Shown one piece after another: positions 44,937 through 53,200 of a stretch of DNA of 64,000 nucleotides (position 1 is the first letter of the stretch; the number at the start of each line of letters is the position of its first letter). Origin of the DNA: Calothrix sp. FI2-JRJ7. Lineage in GTDB: Bacteria > Cyanobacteriota > Cyanobacteriia > Cyanobacteriales > Nostocaceae. The stretch lies in contig JAHHGX010000076.1 in NCBI GenBank assembly GCA_019359675.1, positions 62,001 to 126,000 on the forward strand, written 5' to 3'. The translations under genes and the position numbers were made by a program. The notes under the pieces are model-generated. The model did not search any database and was not told the origin of the DNA. It worked only from the letters and a program-made list of their open reading frames with translations.

Positions 44937-46859
44937 ATGGCAAAAGTAGTTGGAATAGACTTAGGAACAACTAACTCCTGCGTGGCAGTCATGGAAGGTG
45001 GTAAACCCACAGTTATTGCTAACGCTGAAGGTTTTCGTACCACTCCCTCTGTTGTCGCGTTTGCGAAAAATGGCGACCGCTTGGTTGGCCAGATCGCCAA
45101 ACGTCAAGCGGTAATGAACCCCGAAAACACTTTTTATTCAGTAAAACGCTTCATCGGGCGCCGCTTTGAGGAAGTTACAAATGAAGCTACGGAAATCTCA
45201 TACAAAATTTTACAAAGCGGTGGAAACGTTAAATTAGACTGTCCAGCGGCAGGTAAGCAGTTTGCACCAGAAGAAATTTCCGCACAAGTTCTTCGTAAGC
45301 TTGTTGAAGACGCTAGTAAGTATCTCGGTGAAACTGTTACTCAGGCAGTAATTACCGTACCTGCTTACTTTAACGACTCACAACGTCAAGCAACCAAAGA
45401 CGCAGGTAAAATTGCGGGTATTGAAGTATTACGGATTATCAACGAACCTACTGCTGCATCGTTAGCATACGGTTTTGATAAGAAGAGTAATGAAACAATC
45501 CTTGTATTTGACCTTGGTGGTGGTACTTTCGACGTATCTGTCCTCGAAGTAGGAGACGGAGTATTTGAAGTACTTGCAACCTCTGGTGACACCCACTTAG
45601 GTGGTGACGACTTCGACAAAAAAATCGTTGACTTCCTCGCTGAAGAATTCCGTAGAGCGGAAGGTATCGACCTTCGTAAAGACAAGCAAGCTTTACAACG
45701 TTTAACAGAAGCAGCAGAGAAAGCCAAAATCGAGCTTTCGAGCGTTACCCAAGCAGAAATTAACCTGCCTTTCATCACTGCAACACAAGATGGTCCCAAG
45801 CACCTCGACACAACGCTAACACGCGCTCGCTTTGAGGAACTTTGCTCTGACCTTATCGACCGTTGCCGCATTCCTGTTGAAAATGCGTTACGCGACGCAA
45901 AACTCAGCAAGACTGATATTGATGAAGTTGTACTAGTTGGTGGTTCGACTCGTATTCCCGCAGTACAACAGTTAGTCAAAACTGCGTTAGGTAAAGACCC
46001 CAACCAAACAGTAAACCCTGATGAAGTGGTAGCTGTTGGCGCCGCAATTCAGGCTGGTGTATTGGCTGGTGATGTTACTGGTATCTTATTGTTAGACGTA
46101 ACACCATTGTCTCTAGGTGTAGAAACCTTGGGTGGTGTAATGACCAAGATTATTCCTCGTAACACAACCATTCCTACCAAGAAGTCAGAAGTATTCTCTA
46201 CCGCAGTTGACGGACAAACAAACGTAGAAATTCACGTCCTCCAAGGTGAGCGTGAAATGTCCAACGACAACAAGAGCTTAGGAACTTTCCGTCTTGATGG
46301 TATTCCTCCTGCACCTCGTGGTGTTCCCCAAATTGAAGTTGTGTTCGATATCGATGCTAACGGTATTTTGAACGTAACAGCTAAAGACAAGGGTACAGGT
46401 AAGGAACAGTCCATCAGTATTACTGGCGCCTCGACTCTCGACAAGAACGACGTTGAGCGCATGGTACGTGATGCAGAGCAAAACGCATCAACCGACAAAG
46501 AACGTCGTGAAAAAATCGACCGTAAAAACCAAGCTGACTCTTTGGCATACCAAGCAGAGAAGCAAATTCAAGAACTTGGTGACAAAGTACCCGCAGCAGA
46601 CAAAACCAAAGTTGAAGGTTTAGTCAAAGACCTCAAAGACGCTGTTGCAAAAGAAGACGACGAGCAAATCAAGCGCGTTATGCCCGAATTGCAACAAGCA
46701 CTATTTGCAGTTGGTAGCAGCATCTATCAACAACAAGGTGGTGACGCTGGCGCCCCTGGTGCTGGTGCCCCTGGTGCTGACCCTGGTTCTGCTGGTGGCG
46801 CCTCAAGTGGTGGAAGCGGTGATGACGTTATTGATGCCGACTTCACTGAATCTAAGTAA
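44937..46859 (+). CDS. dnaK: Molecular chaperone DnaK (Hsp70)
   Basis: The 640 residues are full length: [19 protein letters not shown] (phosphate 1), [15 protein letters not shown] (phosphate 2), [14 protein letters not shown] (adenosine), a substrate domain, and a Gly/Ala/Pro tail ending [12 protein letters not shown]. It is an ATP-driven protein-folding chaperone working with DnaJ and GrpE. Neither partner is adjacent, so this is a stand-alone paralogue; cyanobacteria have several. Two hairpins, one with a T tract, follow it. Confidence 0.97.
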   Translation: MAKVVGIDLGTTNSCVAVMEGGKPTVIANAEGFRTTPSVVAFAKNGDRLVGQIAKRQAVMNPENTFYSVKRFIGRRFEEVTNEATEISYKILQSGGNVKLDCPAAGKQFAPEEISAQVLRKLVEDASKYLGETVTQAVITVPAYFNDSQRQATKDAGKIAGIEVLRIINEPTAASLAYGFDKKSNETILVFDLGGGTFDVSVLEVGDGVFEVLATSGDTHLGGDDFDKKIVDFLAEEFRRAEGIDLRKDKQALQRLTEAAEKAKIELSSVTQAEINLPFITATQDGPKHLDTTLTRARFEELCSDLIDRCRIPVENALRDAKLSKTDIDEVVLVGGSTRIPAVQQLVKTALGKDPNQTVNPDEVVAVGAAIQAGVLAGDVTGILLLDVTPLSLGVETLGGVMTKIIPRNTTIPTKKSEVFSTAVDGQTNVEIHVLQGEREMSNDNKSLGTFRLDGIPPAPRGVPQIEVVFDIDANGILNVTAKDKGTGKEQSISITGASTLDKNDVERMVRDAEQNASTDKERREKIDRKNQADSLAYQAEKQIQELGDKVPAADKTKVEGLVKDLKDAVAKEDDEQIKRVMPELQQALFAVGSSIYQQQGGDAGAPGAGAPGADPGSAGGASSGGSGDDVIDADFTESK

Positions 46860-46873
46860 TCTTGTATTAGTCT

Positions 46874-46938
46874 GTTCCCAAGTTGAACTTGGGAACATCA
46901 ATAAACCCACATTGGCTAATGAAGCGTGTGGGTTTTTA
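46874..46938 (+). terminator. Double terminator after dnaK
   Basis: The first hairpin is GTTCCCAAGTT-G-AACTTGGGAAC (46874-46896), a perfect 11-bp stem. The second is AAACCCACA/TGTGGGTTT (46903-46935), followed by TTATTTTTT. The second has the features of a rho-independent terminator. Confidence 0.85.
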
Positions 46939-46969
46939 TTTTTTATAGTGATTAAAAATTTAATTAAAT

Positions 46970-47064
46970 CTTGTGGAATGTTTAATTATAAGAGTGGAAT
47001 GGGCTTTCTCTTGCCCCGTTCCAAATATATATAGGGTGGAGCAAGAGACAGCCCACCCCACAAG
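46970..47064. repeat. CTTGTGG...CCACAAG element, copy 1
   Basis: Terminal inverted repeats CTTGTGG and CCACAAG bound 95 bp with internal GGGCTTTCTCTTGCCCC and GAGCAAGAGACAGCCC. The ends and near-end sequence (CTTGTGGAATG, CCCACCCCACAAG) match the element at 63164-63252. Confidence 0.7.
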
Positions 47065-47103
47065 AACATTTTTAATATCTTGTGATTAGCTTAATATTAC
47101 AAA

Positions 47104-47449
47104 TTACTCAAATCTTTGTCTCCAAGCATCAGGGACACGGCGGGCGTGCAAAATAGCAAAAATTGTTATGTTATTACTCGCAACAACATAATATACACAA
47201 TATGGAAACTTTTGCATTAATGCTCTGCGAATACCAGTATCAACTTCACGATAAGCTTCTGGATACTGTGAAATCAGTATCAACTTCACGATAAGCTTCT
47301 GGATACTGTGAAATCATTACAATTACAGCATCAAGCGCTTCTATAAATTTGACAGCAGGCTCTAATTGCTGTTTCACATACCATTCAACTGCCGTATCAA
47401 TATCTTCGATGGCTCTTGGGTCAAAAATTATAGGTAGATTAGCACTCAC
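47104..47449 (-). pseudogene. ParE/RelE-type toxin gene disrupted by a 40-bp tandem duplication
   Basis: From ATG 47449 the frame gives SANLPIIFDPRAIEDIDTAV, WYVKQQLEPAVKFIEALDAV and ISQYPEAYREVDT, then shifts and stops. Another frame repeats ISQYPEAYREVDTGIRRALM and continues KFPYCVYYVVASNNITIFAI to RRVPDAWRQRF, a normal ParE-family end. A 40-bp exact tandem duplication (47235-47314) causes the shift; removing one copy restores a protein of about 100 residues. The toxin is therefore inactive while the antitoxin gene is intact. Confidence 0.85.
47235..47314. repeat. Exact 40-bp tandem duplication
   Basis: 47235-47274 and 47275-47314 are identical, each beginning CAGTATCAACTTCACGATAA. The absence of differences means it is recent. 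Because 40 is not divisible by three, it frameshifts the toxin. Confidence 0.95.
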
Positions 47450-47675
47450 GGTACTTATTAAGTAATTGTTGTTTCACTTCAGTCCAAGGAGTACCTTTAT
47501 TTGGTTCGTGGGAAGTTATGCGTTCGCGAACTATATCAATATGCGACTGAGGTGTAGAAACTTCTTCTTGTTTAGCAGCTATTATATCCCAAAGTTGCTG
47601 AACATAAACGATTTGTTCTTCTTTGCTCAACTGTTCAAAACCAGGTGGAGGAGCTACAAGTGGAAAGTTGCTCAT
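47439..47675 (-). CDS. Antitoxin of ParE-type module (addiction module component)
   Basis: The 78-residue protein has LSKEEQIVYVQQLWDIIAA and GTPWTEVKQQLL, the pattern of the small addiction-module proteins that pair with ParE/RelE toxins. It precedes the toxin and overlaps it by 11 bp, the classical arrangement. It should bind and neutralise the toxin and repress the operon, but its partner is now broken. Confidence 0.8.
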   Translation of the reverse strand: MSNFPLVAPPPGFEQLSKEEQIVYVQQLWDIIAAKQEEVSTPQSHIDIVRERITSHEPNKGTPWTEVKQQLLNKYREC

Positions 47676-47806
47676 ACGATTGCTTGTTAATGGAATTTTA
47701 TATAAGGATTATAACTTCTATCACAAGCGCGTTTATATGTCTCCAAGCAGGAAAAAGTGATTACGGGTTTCTGAATTACTACCGAATCTTTAAATCACGA
47801 TATTTG

Positions 47807-47835
47807 GTACTACTGGTTGAGTTAACCAGTAGTAC
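47807..47835. repeat. GTACTACTGGTT/AACCAGTAGTAC hairpin
   Basis: A perfect 12-bp stem with a GAGTT loop, the same palindrome that forms the core of the 17.2-17.5 kb array. It lies in the gap before the acetoacetate-decarboxylase-like gene. Confidence 0.85.
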
Positions 47836-47945
47836 TACGGGGGGAAGGTAAGCGAAAAAGCTTATATTTATAAACCTAAAACCTTCGATAGTAGTACCAG
47901 CAATCGGACGCGGTATATACTTTGCTGGTATTAGCGAGGGTAAAT

Positions 47946-48596
47946 ATGACATATCCAATGGCGCCTTGGAGTTTGCAGGGTTATGCGGTGCAAACTTTAC
48001 ATTTGGTAGATACTAACCGCGTTCGTGCGTTGATTCCTTCTGAGTTTGAGATTTTTTCGGTCTTTCCAGGTAAAACGGTTGGTGCAGTATATATATCAAA
48101 TTACCAACCAGGTTCGGTACTTGAATACAGCGAGTTAATTGTTGCACCTGCTTTAGTTAAATATCAAGATAAGATTGGTGCTTGGGTAACACATATATAT
48201 GTAGATAATTCTGACTCGGTGGCAGGTGGTCGAGAAATTTGGGGATTACCCAAGGAACTTGCTGATTTTACTTGGCTCGATAAGCGTGTTGCTGTACAGC
48301 AAGGAGGTAAAACTCTGTGTACCCTTGATTTCGATAAGAAAAGTTGGTTTAACTGGCGCCAGTGGTTAAAAGGGTTGAGTTTTAGTACTAAAGATGCAAA
48401 TATAATGTCTTTTGCGGCTGAGTTTGAGTTTAATATTGGTTTCATTGGTTCTAAATTAGAAGTTCCCCCAGAAAGTCCGTTTGCTTCTTTGAATTTGGGG
48501 GCGCCGCTTTTGAGTGCCCGTTCTGATAATATGATTTTGAAGGTTGAGGCGCCGCAAATAATAGGTGCGCGTGCAGTTGATTATAGCTATAATTAA
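47946..48596 (+). CDS. Acetoacetate decarboxylase-family protein
   Basis: From ATG 47946 the 216-residue protein has YPMAPWSLQGYAV, a ~100-residue barrel with YSELIVAPALV, and GGREIWGLPKELADFTW, the region of the ADC active site. In true ADC two lysines form the Schiff base; here the conserved Lys is in WGLPKELA. The function in cyanobacteria is unknown, possibly a decarboxylase or carotenoid/lipid-binding relative. A hairpin follows 14 bp later. Confidence 0.8.
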   Translation: MTYPMAPWSLQGYAVQTLHLVDTNRVRALIPSEFEIFSVFPGKTVGAVYISNYQPGSVLEYSELIVAPALVKYQDKIGAWVTHIYVDNSDSVAGGREIWGLPKELADFTWLDKRVAVQQGGKTLCTLDFDKKSWFNWRQWLKGLSFSTKDANIMSFAAEFEFNIGFIGSKLEVPPESPFASLNLGAPLLSARSDNMILKVEAPQIIGARAVDYSYN

Positions 48597-48609
48597 GACC
48601 TCAAGGTTA

Positions 48610-48641
48610 CTTGCGTCCTTGGCACAAAGCCAGGACGCAAG
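48610..48641. terminator. CTTGCGTCCT/AGGACGCAAG hairpin
   Basis: A 10-bp GC-containing stem with an inner TGG/CCA pair follows the acetoacetate-decarboxylase-like gene. It lacks a strong T tract. The next 200 bases hold no gene. Confidence 0.6.
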
Positions 48642-48850
48642 AAAAGCAAAATTATCGCTCCAATATTGCTTTTAGTTACTTTCACTAATATTTATTTACG
48701 CCTTTTTGAAAAAACTGCATACTCAATCACTGAGATTGCTCTGAATAAACGATACAATTTTTTCATGATTTTAAATGCGTATCATTTAACAACAATCGTA
48801 AAGTTTTATAAGTATTTTTACTTAATTAATACTTTTCATTGGAATGTAGG

Positions 48851-49147
48851 CTAACGCTTCTTGAAAAAGCTGCAAATTACGGCGCCTGCGTCATCTTTTC
48901 CAAACGATATAACCTTGCCATTACTTTGAGTATAAATTTGCTGACGACAATTGTAGAGTTCAACAGGTGTTTTGGTGCCGTCAATACTTACCGATGCGCG
49001 ATATTCCCAGTGATTTTTGGCGCTTCTTTTAATGCTGTGAATACAAACCTGATGACCGTTATAATTACGACAGGTAAAAGCTTGAGCAGGATATGTAATT
49101 GTAAAGCTAAGTAAAATTATTAGTATAAAAGCAAATATCTTGCTCAT
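48851..49147 (-). CDS. Small secreted protein, hypothetical
   Basis: The 98 residues start with a signal peptide (SKIFAFILIILLSFTITYPA, cleavage near AQA), followed by FTCRNYNGHQVCIHSIKRS and CRQQIYTQSNGK, with four cysteines likely to form two disulfides. It is a short periplasmic protein of a type frequent in cyanobacteria. Function unknown. It is divergent from the truncated ABC gene 26 bp away. Confidence 0.7.
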   Translation of the reverse strand: MSKIFAFILIILLSFTITYPAQAFTCRNYNGHQVCIHSIKRSAKNHWEYRASVSIDGTKTPVELYNCRQQIYTQSNGKVISFGKDDAGAVICSFFKKR

Positions 49148-49173
49148 GGTAAAAACTCGTAAAGTACGGTGAA

Positions 49174-49422
49174 ATGAAACTTCTCTCGCTACTTCAAAAA
49201 ACCTCTGGAACTTCGTTTATAGGCGCCGTTTTTGCGGGTCTTGTTAGTGGAGTAAGCAGTACAGGATTAATTGGATTAGTAAATTATGCCATAGCTGAGA
49301 AAGTTAACATAGATACATTGACTGTAATTAGTTACATTAGTCTATGTGTTCTAATGCTAGTGAGTATAGCTCTTTCCCGTATCATTAGGTGGCGATTTTT
49401 TGGAGTAATTCGGGGTCAATAG
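49174..49422 (+). pseudogene. N-terminal remnant of a cyclic-peptide-type ABC exporter
   Basis: The 82 residues begin MKLLSLLQKTSGTSFIGAVF and AGLVSGVSSTGLIGLVNYAI, then a second helix, which resembles the first two TM helices of SyrD/PvdE-like cyclic peptide exporters of about 550 residues. The frame then leaves the family at about IIRWRFFGVIRGQ and stops; no ATPase domain follows. It is more likely a truncated gene than a real two-TM protein. Confidence 0.5.
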
Positions 49423-49656
49423 TAGTAAAAGAATATCGATATTCATCAGACCGATGAATAGGTTTTGTATTTTTGGGACTAAAGCTTGTCTCTTTACCAC
49501 CAAATGGAATAAATGCCAATGTTTTCGCTGCTTTTTTGACGCGCCCCACCCAATACTGATGTAGCGTCTTTTCGATCCTACCAATTGAACGCAAAAGCGA
49601 TAGATGGCGTTTTTTGCATGGTGAGGGATGAAAATGTAACAATAATTTAATTTTGA
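49423..49656. other. Unassigned segment between gene fragments
   Basis: The reverse strand is open in two overlapping frames here (for example ending TLAFIPFGGKETSFSP...DPELLQKIAT), without a recognisable family or start signal. It is probably debris of the gene fragments on either side. Confidence 0.3.
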
Positions 49657-49767
49657 CTATATATTATCTAGTTCAAATTTTTGCAAATCATTCAAAATCA
49701 AAATATCATCTACCTTGGTCAAATTACCTACACATAAAATTGGTAGACGTTCTTGATAAGCCTTCAT
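49657..49767 (-). CDS. Short ORF coupled to upstream fragment (36 aa)
   Basis: ATG 49767 overlaps the preceding stop as ATGA and encodes 36 residues starting MKAYQERLPILCVGNLTKVD. No family is recognised. The overlap suggests a former operon, but the protein may itself be truncated. Confidence 0.3.
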   Translation of the reverse strand: MKAYQERLPILCVGNLTKVDDILILNDLQKFELDNI

Positions 49768-50067
49768 AGCGATGTATAATATTCATCGGCAGGCAAGGCA
49801 TTAATTTTTCGTAACTTGTCAAAAACTACACCAAACAGTGTTATTTTACCACCACTGCTTTCATAAACACTGTTTTCATGTAACCGTTCAATAGGCGCCT
49901 GAATTTGAGAAACTAATCCTTGAATTTGAATGGTAGGAAATGTTGTAAGCAACTCACCTAAAATTGCAATTGGTGTACGATTCTCAACTTCTGCTAGGGT
50001 TTTAACTGCTTCGCCAACTCGAATAGCATAATCTCCTACATCTTGCCTTGAAGGAAGTAAAATTTCC
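49764..50067 (-). pseudogene. Unidentified C-terminal gene fragment
   Basis: The reverse strand is open from a TAA near 50068 to TGA 49764, with ILLPSRQDVGDYAIRVGEAV, VENRTPIAILGELLTTFPT and IQAPIERLHENSVYESSGG. No plausible ATG opens the frame (only an internal TTG at 49952), so its 5' end appears lost. Codon use looks genuine and the sequence resembles a soluble helical protein. I do not recognise the family. Confidence 0.4.
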
Positions 50068-50240
50068 TTTTAAAGAAATGTATGGAATTGATGGGGGCTT
50101 TGTAAATGAGACAGTATATGTAGAGGACGGGCTTTTGACGCCCATCCCACAAGGCATGTCAAGCACAATGCACGTCAATTACAATGCGTGTCAATCACAA
50201 AGCACGTGAATCATTTAGCTATAAAATAAATAACCTGTTT

Positions 50241-51830
50241 CTATGCGATACCTAATACTTTGCGTAGAACTGTTTGGTCTTCTGACTTAACTTTTAGGCG
50301 CCCATTTTCGATGTCGCGTATCCAGCTTTGACTTTTGCCTGCGAGTTTAGCTAGTTCGCGCTGGCTCATATTGAGTCTTTTTCTTGCTTGCGAAATTTGG
50401 TCACCTATTAGTCCAGATGTGGTTTTAGTTTTTTTTCTGTTTCTTGTTGTGGCAAGATGCTTTTTTTCGGCTTCGGATAGTGCTTGCTCAAGTTCGGGTG
50501 GCAGGTCGAATGACAAAATACGTGCGTTCATAAGTAAGTTCCATTTGCCTCTTGGACCTGCATCGGTGAGACGTGACTTACCACCACCGTCATTAATCCA
50601 AAATTCGATAGCTTCATCGGGGTCTTCAGGAATATCAACTAGCTTTGCCCACATTGGTTGAATGTTAGGTGGATAGGTAACGGGGTCGAATTTGGGTTTC
50701 ATACCGTAGTGATTTAGCACTTCTAAGTCACTTTCAAAGGTACGCAGTAACCGTTTGCGGTCGTCACGCTGTCTGCAAGCTGTGGCAACTTTTTGCTCTC
50801 CATAGGCAACGCGAAGTAATGTAGGGACGGTAATTCGCTGTGAGTTACCCATTTTGGTTTTGAATAATAACCACAACATTAAACGCGCGGCGCCTTCATG
50901 TTGCTGCCATATACTCATAACAGTGTTTAACAGCGATTTAGGCAAACTACCATATTGAAAATAGGCGTTACGCTGTTTACAGCCTTGCTTGTTTAAAAAA
51001 TATTGTGCCCAAATTCCAGCTTTGACTTTAAAAGTTAATCCAATTAGATATTTACATCCCTTGTCGTCTTCTTGGAAGTGGTGCTGAATATCCACCAAGT
51101 GCCACAAGGGACTTTTTTCTATTTCAAATCCTGGTACTCTACCCTGCTGTGCCCAACTAATTGATGTCATTAGCGAACAACAACTGCGAACCCAGTTTTT
51201 CATTAATGTTAGTTTCGCAGTTTTATTGAGGTCTTTACGCTTCTCTAATCCCAAATATTTCTCGATTTGTTTGTCATCTATAACAAACTCTTGCTTCCAC
51301 GGTTCGCTAACGGCAGTTGCATGTGCCGCAAAAATTAGATTTACAAGTGCAGCGCGAATATCCAAAGCTTCAACTGCTGCTGTTGTTGTCGCAAGTTGAT
51401 TTTCACTAAATGGTACTGCAAGGTGAAAAGCTATGTTACCCTTACCTTGGTTAACTTGGCGCCGATAGCAGATATACCCATTTTCATCTAGTTCCCACGG
51501 TAAAGACGTGCGTTGTGCTAAAACATTAGAAGCTTCCCAAATTGCAATTGCAGAAGCAAAGGGATTATTCTTGCCGTTAGCAAATAAATTTGAACTAGTG
51601 ACTTCGCGTGGTTCAATCTTGCATCTTCCTCGTTTCACCTGTAAGGGAATAGGAGATTTAGTCGGACATATGGTCAAACATTGAGGTTCGGAGTAAAAAC
51701 CCTCACAGTTATTACATAGACAAGGGTCAATCCAATATTCGTCATTTACAAGCTTGATAGCACCCACAGGGCATTGAGGACGACATTTATCGCATTCAAT
51801 GCAACTGCTATTTGGAATTGTGTAAGGCAT
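50241..51830 (-). CDS. patB: PatB/CnfR-type regulator (4Fe-4S ferredoxin domain plus HTH)
   Basis: The 529-residue protein has two N-terminal 4Fe-4S motifs (CIECDKCRPQCP and CLCNNCEGFYSEPQCLTICP), a long central region, and a C-terminal XRE-type helix-turn-helix (NMSQRELAKLAGKSQSWIRD, about 480-525). PatB of Anabaena has the same domain order, and as I recall the same length; its Leptolyngbya orthologue CnfR activates nif genes under low oxygen, probably sensing oxygen through the clusters. The adjoining fdxB and cox genes reproduce the Anabaena neighbourhood. A GTAATG/CATTAC repeat lies just upstream of the ATG. Confidence 0.92.
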   Translation of the reverse strand: MPYTIPNSSCIECDKCRPQCPVGAIKLVNDEYWIDPCLCNNCEGFYSEPQCLTICPTKSPIPLQVKRGRCKIEPREVTSSNLFANGKNNPFASAIAIWEASNVLAQRTSLPWELDENGYICYRRQVNQGKGNIAFHLAVPFSENQLATTTAAVEALDIRAALVNLIFAAHATAVSEPWKQEFVIDDKQIEKYLGLEKRKDLNKTAKLTLMKNWVRSCCSLMTSISWAQQGRVPGFEIEKSPLWHLVDIQHHFQEDDKGCKYLIGLTFKVKAGIWAQYFLNKQGCKQRNAYFQYGSLPKSLLNTVMSIWQQHEGAARLMLWLLFKTKMGNSQRITVPTLLRVAYGEQKVATACRQRDDRKRLLRTFESDLEVLNHYGMKPKFDPVTYPPNIQPMWAKLVDIPEDPDEAIEFWINDGGGKSRLTDAGPRGKWNLLMNARILSFDLPPELEQALSEAEKKHLATTRNRKKTKTTSGLIGDQISQARKRLNMSQRELAKLAGKSQSWIRDIENGRLKVKSEDQTVLRKVLGIA

Positions 51831-51833
51831 AAG

Positions 51834-51849
51834 GTAATGGCCACATTAC
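51834..51849. promoter_or_regulatory. GTAATG-GCCA-CATTAC inverted repeat before patB
   Basis: A 6-bp inverted repeat with a 4-base spacer lies 3-19 bases upstream of the patB start. It is too close to be an activator site and could be an autoregulatory or mRNA-leader element. It is not an NtcA box (the spacing between GTA and TAC is 10, not 8). Confidence 0.35.
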
Positions 51850-52229
51850 TTCATTCGTATGCTTGGTTATTAATTAGCCCCTGGATAGCAGAATGTTAGT
51901 TCATATAAGTATTTAGAATACTTTGATTTGAATACTATTCAGGGTTATTAGTCGATTCGTTTTTATGCTGAATGTTTTCTATTCATAACAATTCCACAAA
52001 CAACTTTACAAAGTTGTTCATAACGAGCCAAGATGTCTTGATTTTTCATATTCATAGCCCCAATAAAATTTCCTAATCTTTCCTATTTATTTATTTGTAC
52101 AAGCTAATAGTTCTTGAGTAACACAAGCGACTATATTTAAAACTTCGGCGCCTTTGTTAATATTATTAATAAATAATAAAAAATATAAAATTGTAACTAA
52201 AATAACCCTTTGCATAAATAATATTGTAG

Positions 52230-52288
52230 GGTGCGTGACGTTTACAACAAACTCAAGCGAAGCAAATAACCCCGTAACGTCACGCACC
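52230..52288. repeat. GTGCGTGACGC inverted-repeat element, copy 4
   Basis: Arms GGTGCGTGACG and CGTCACGCACC enclose a loop with AAACTCAAGCGAAGC that differs from the other copies. It sits between two divergent genes. Confidence 0.8.
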
Positions 52289-52580
52289 ATATTATGATTT
52301 TTTTATTAATTGACAACAAATATCAACCAAGCATTGAAGGATAAAGCGTTTACCTTATTGTCTAACAAGCAGTTAATAAAAATTATTAGCATTACAAATT
52401 AAAAATAGTTTATAAGCGTGTTTACAAAAAAGAATAAAAACAATTTTTTAACATAGACAATAATGTTACTTTTTCAAAAAAAAGCATCTGATAACATCAA
52501 AATTAGAGAGTGAATAAAGTACTAGTGCATCGAGTAAAATCTAGCACAAAATTAAACACAAAATTGCTGAAGGTTAACAC

Positions 52581-52874
52581 ATGGCTACTCTAACAGGTTT
52601 GACATTTGGTGGAAAAACTTGGACACCTAAATTTGTTCAAGAAATTGACCAAGATAAATGTATCGGTTGTGGCAGATGCTTCAAAATCTGTGGACACGAT
52701 GTATTGCTGTTAAAAGCAATGAATGAAGAGGGTGAGTTCGTCGAAGATGAAGAAGACGATGAAATTGAAAAGAAAGTCATGACTGTAAAAAATCCTGACA
52801 ATTGTATTGGTTGTGAAGCTTGTGCCAAAATTTGCTCGAAAAATTGCTACACTCATGCGTCGTTAGACAATTAA
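52581..52874 (+). CDS. fdxB: Ferredoxin III, nif-specific (FdxB)
   Basis: The 97-residue protein starts [20 protein letters not shown] and has two cluster motifs, [13 protein letters not shown] and [15 protein letters not shown], with an acidic insert ([11 protein letters not shown]) between them, as in the FdxB family tied to nitrogen fixation. It would deliver electrons in nitrogenase assembly or function. It is divergent from patB and upstream of the cox genes, as in heterocystous cyanobacteria. A hairpin terminator follows 6 bp after the stop. Confidence 0.93.
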   Translation: MATLTGLTFGGKTWTPKFVQEIDQDKCIGCGRCFKICGHDVLLLKAMNEEGEFVEDEEDDEIEKKVMTVKNPDNCIGCEACAKICSKNCYTHASLDN

Positions 52875-52880
52875 TTAACT

Positions 52881-52901
52881 GCACAGGCATCCTGCCTGTG
52901 C
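52881..52901 (+). terminator. GCACAGGCA/TGCCTGTGC hairpin after fdxB
   Basis: A perfect 9-bp stem with a TCC loop lies just after fdxB; TTTTTAAATATTTTTA follows ten bases later. It probably ends the fdxB transcript before coxB. Confidence 0.7.
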
Positions 52902-52936
52902 TACAATTCGTTTTTAAATATTTTTATAACACGTTG

Positions 52937-52962
52937 TAGAGACGCATAAATTTGCGTCTCTA
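52937..52962. repeat. TAGAGACGCA/TGCGTCTCTA hairpin
   Basis: A perfect 10-bp stem with a TAAATT loop, in the fdxB-coxB gap. It belongs to the GAGACG family also at 12929 and 56043. Confidence 0.75.
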
Positions 52963-53102
52963 TATTTATGTTTTTAAAAATCTAGATATTAAAAAAATTT
53001 AAAAATTTAACTAAAATCTATCAAAGTGTGTCAAAACTAGAAATAGTAAAAACAGGTTTAAAGGTGTAAGAGCCAATTGCTATCAAGTTATTAACTATGC
53101 AA

Positions 53103-53169
53103 AGAAACCTGGTTTCTACGCAAAATCGTTGTTTTTATTACATGTCATCAACGAAGAAAGCAGGTTTCT
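53103..53169. repeat. AGAAACCTGGTTTCT-ended element, copy 2
   Basis: The left end AGAAACCTGGTTTCT (53103-53117) and right end AGAAAGCAGGTTTCT (53155-53169) enclose TTTTTATTACATG and ATCAACGA, matching the reverse complement of 7700-7781. It ends 31 bp before the coxB start and so may carry or disturb promoter signals. Confidence 0.75.
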
Positions 53170-53200
53170 ATATTTTCAAGAAACACTTATCGTTTTTAGT

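Larger units (their letters stand above)
51831..52580. promoter_or_regulatory. 750-bp divergent region between patB and fdxB
   Basis: It should contain the promoters of patB and fdxB. It holds a GTGCGTGACGC inverted repeat at 52230-52288 and long AT-rich stretches. A 41-residue hydrophobic frame on the reverse strand (52087-52212) is not convincing. I see no clear NtcA box. Confidence 0.5.

Noticed and set aside
45386-46003. 205-residue reverse-strand frame within dnaK
   Set aside because: Shadow of dnaK codon bias; Ser/Arg-rich without any domain.
51834-51849. NtcA binding site upstream of patB
   Set aside because: NtcA needs GTA-N8-TAC; here the spacing is ten bases.
52087-52290. Small hydrophobic frame on the reverse strand upstream of fdxB
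   Set aside because: Its N-terminal part is read from the GTGCGTGACGC repeat; the rest is AT-rich with no start signal or conservation I know.
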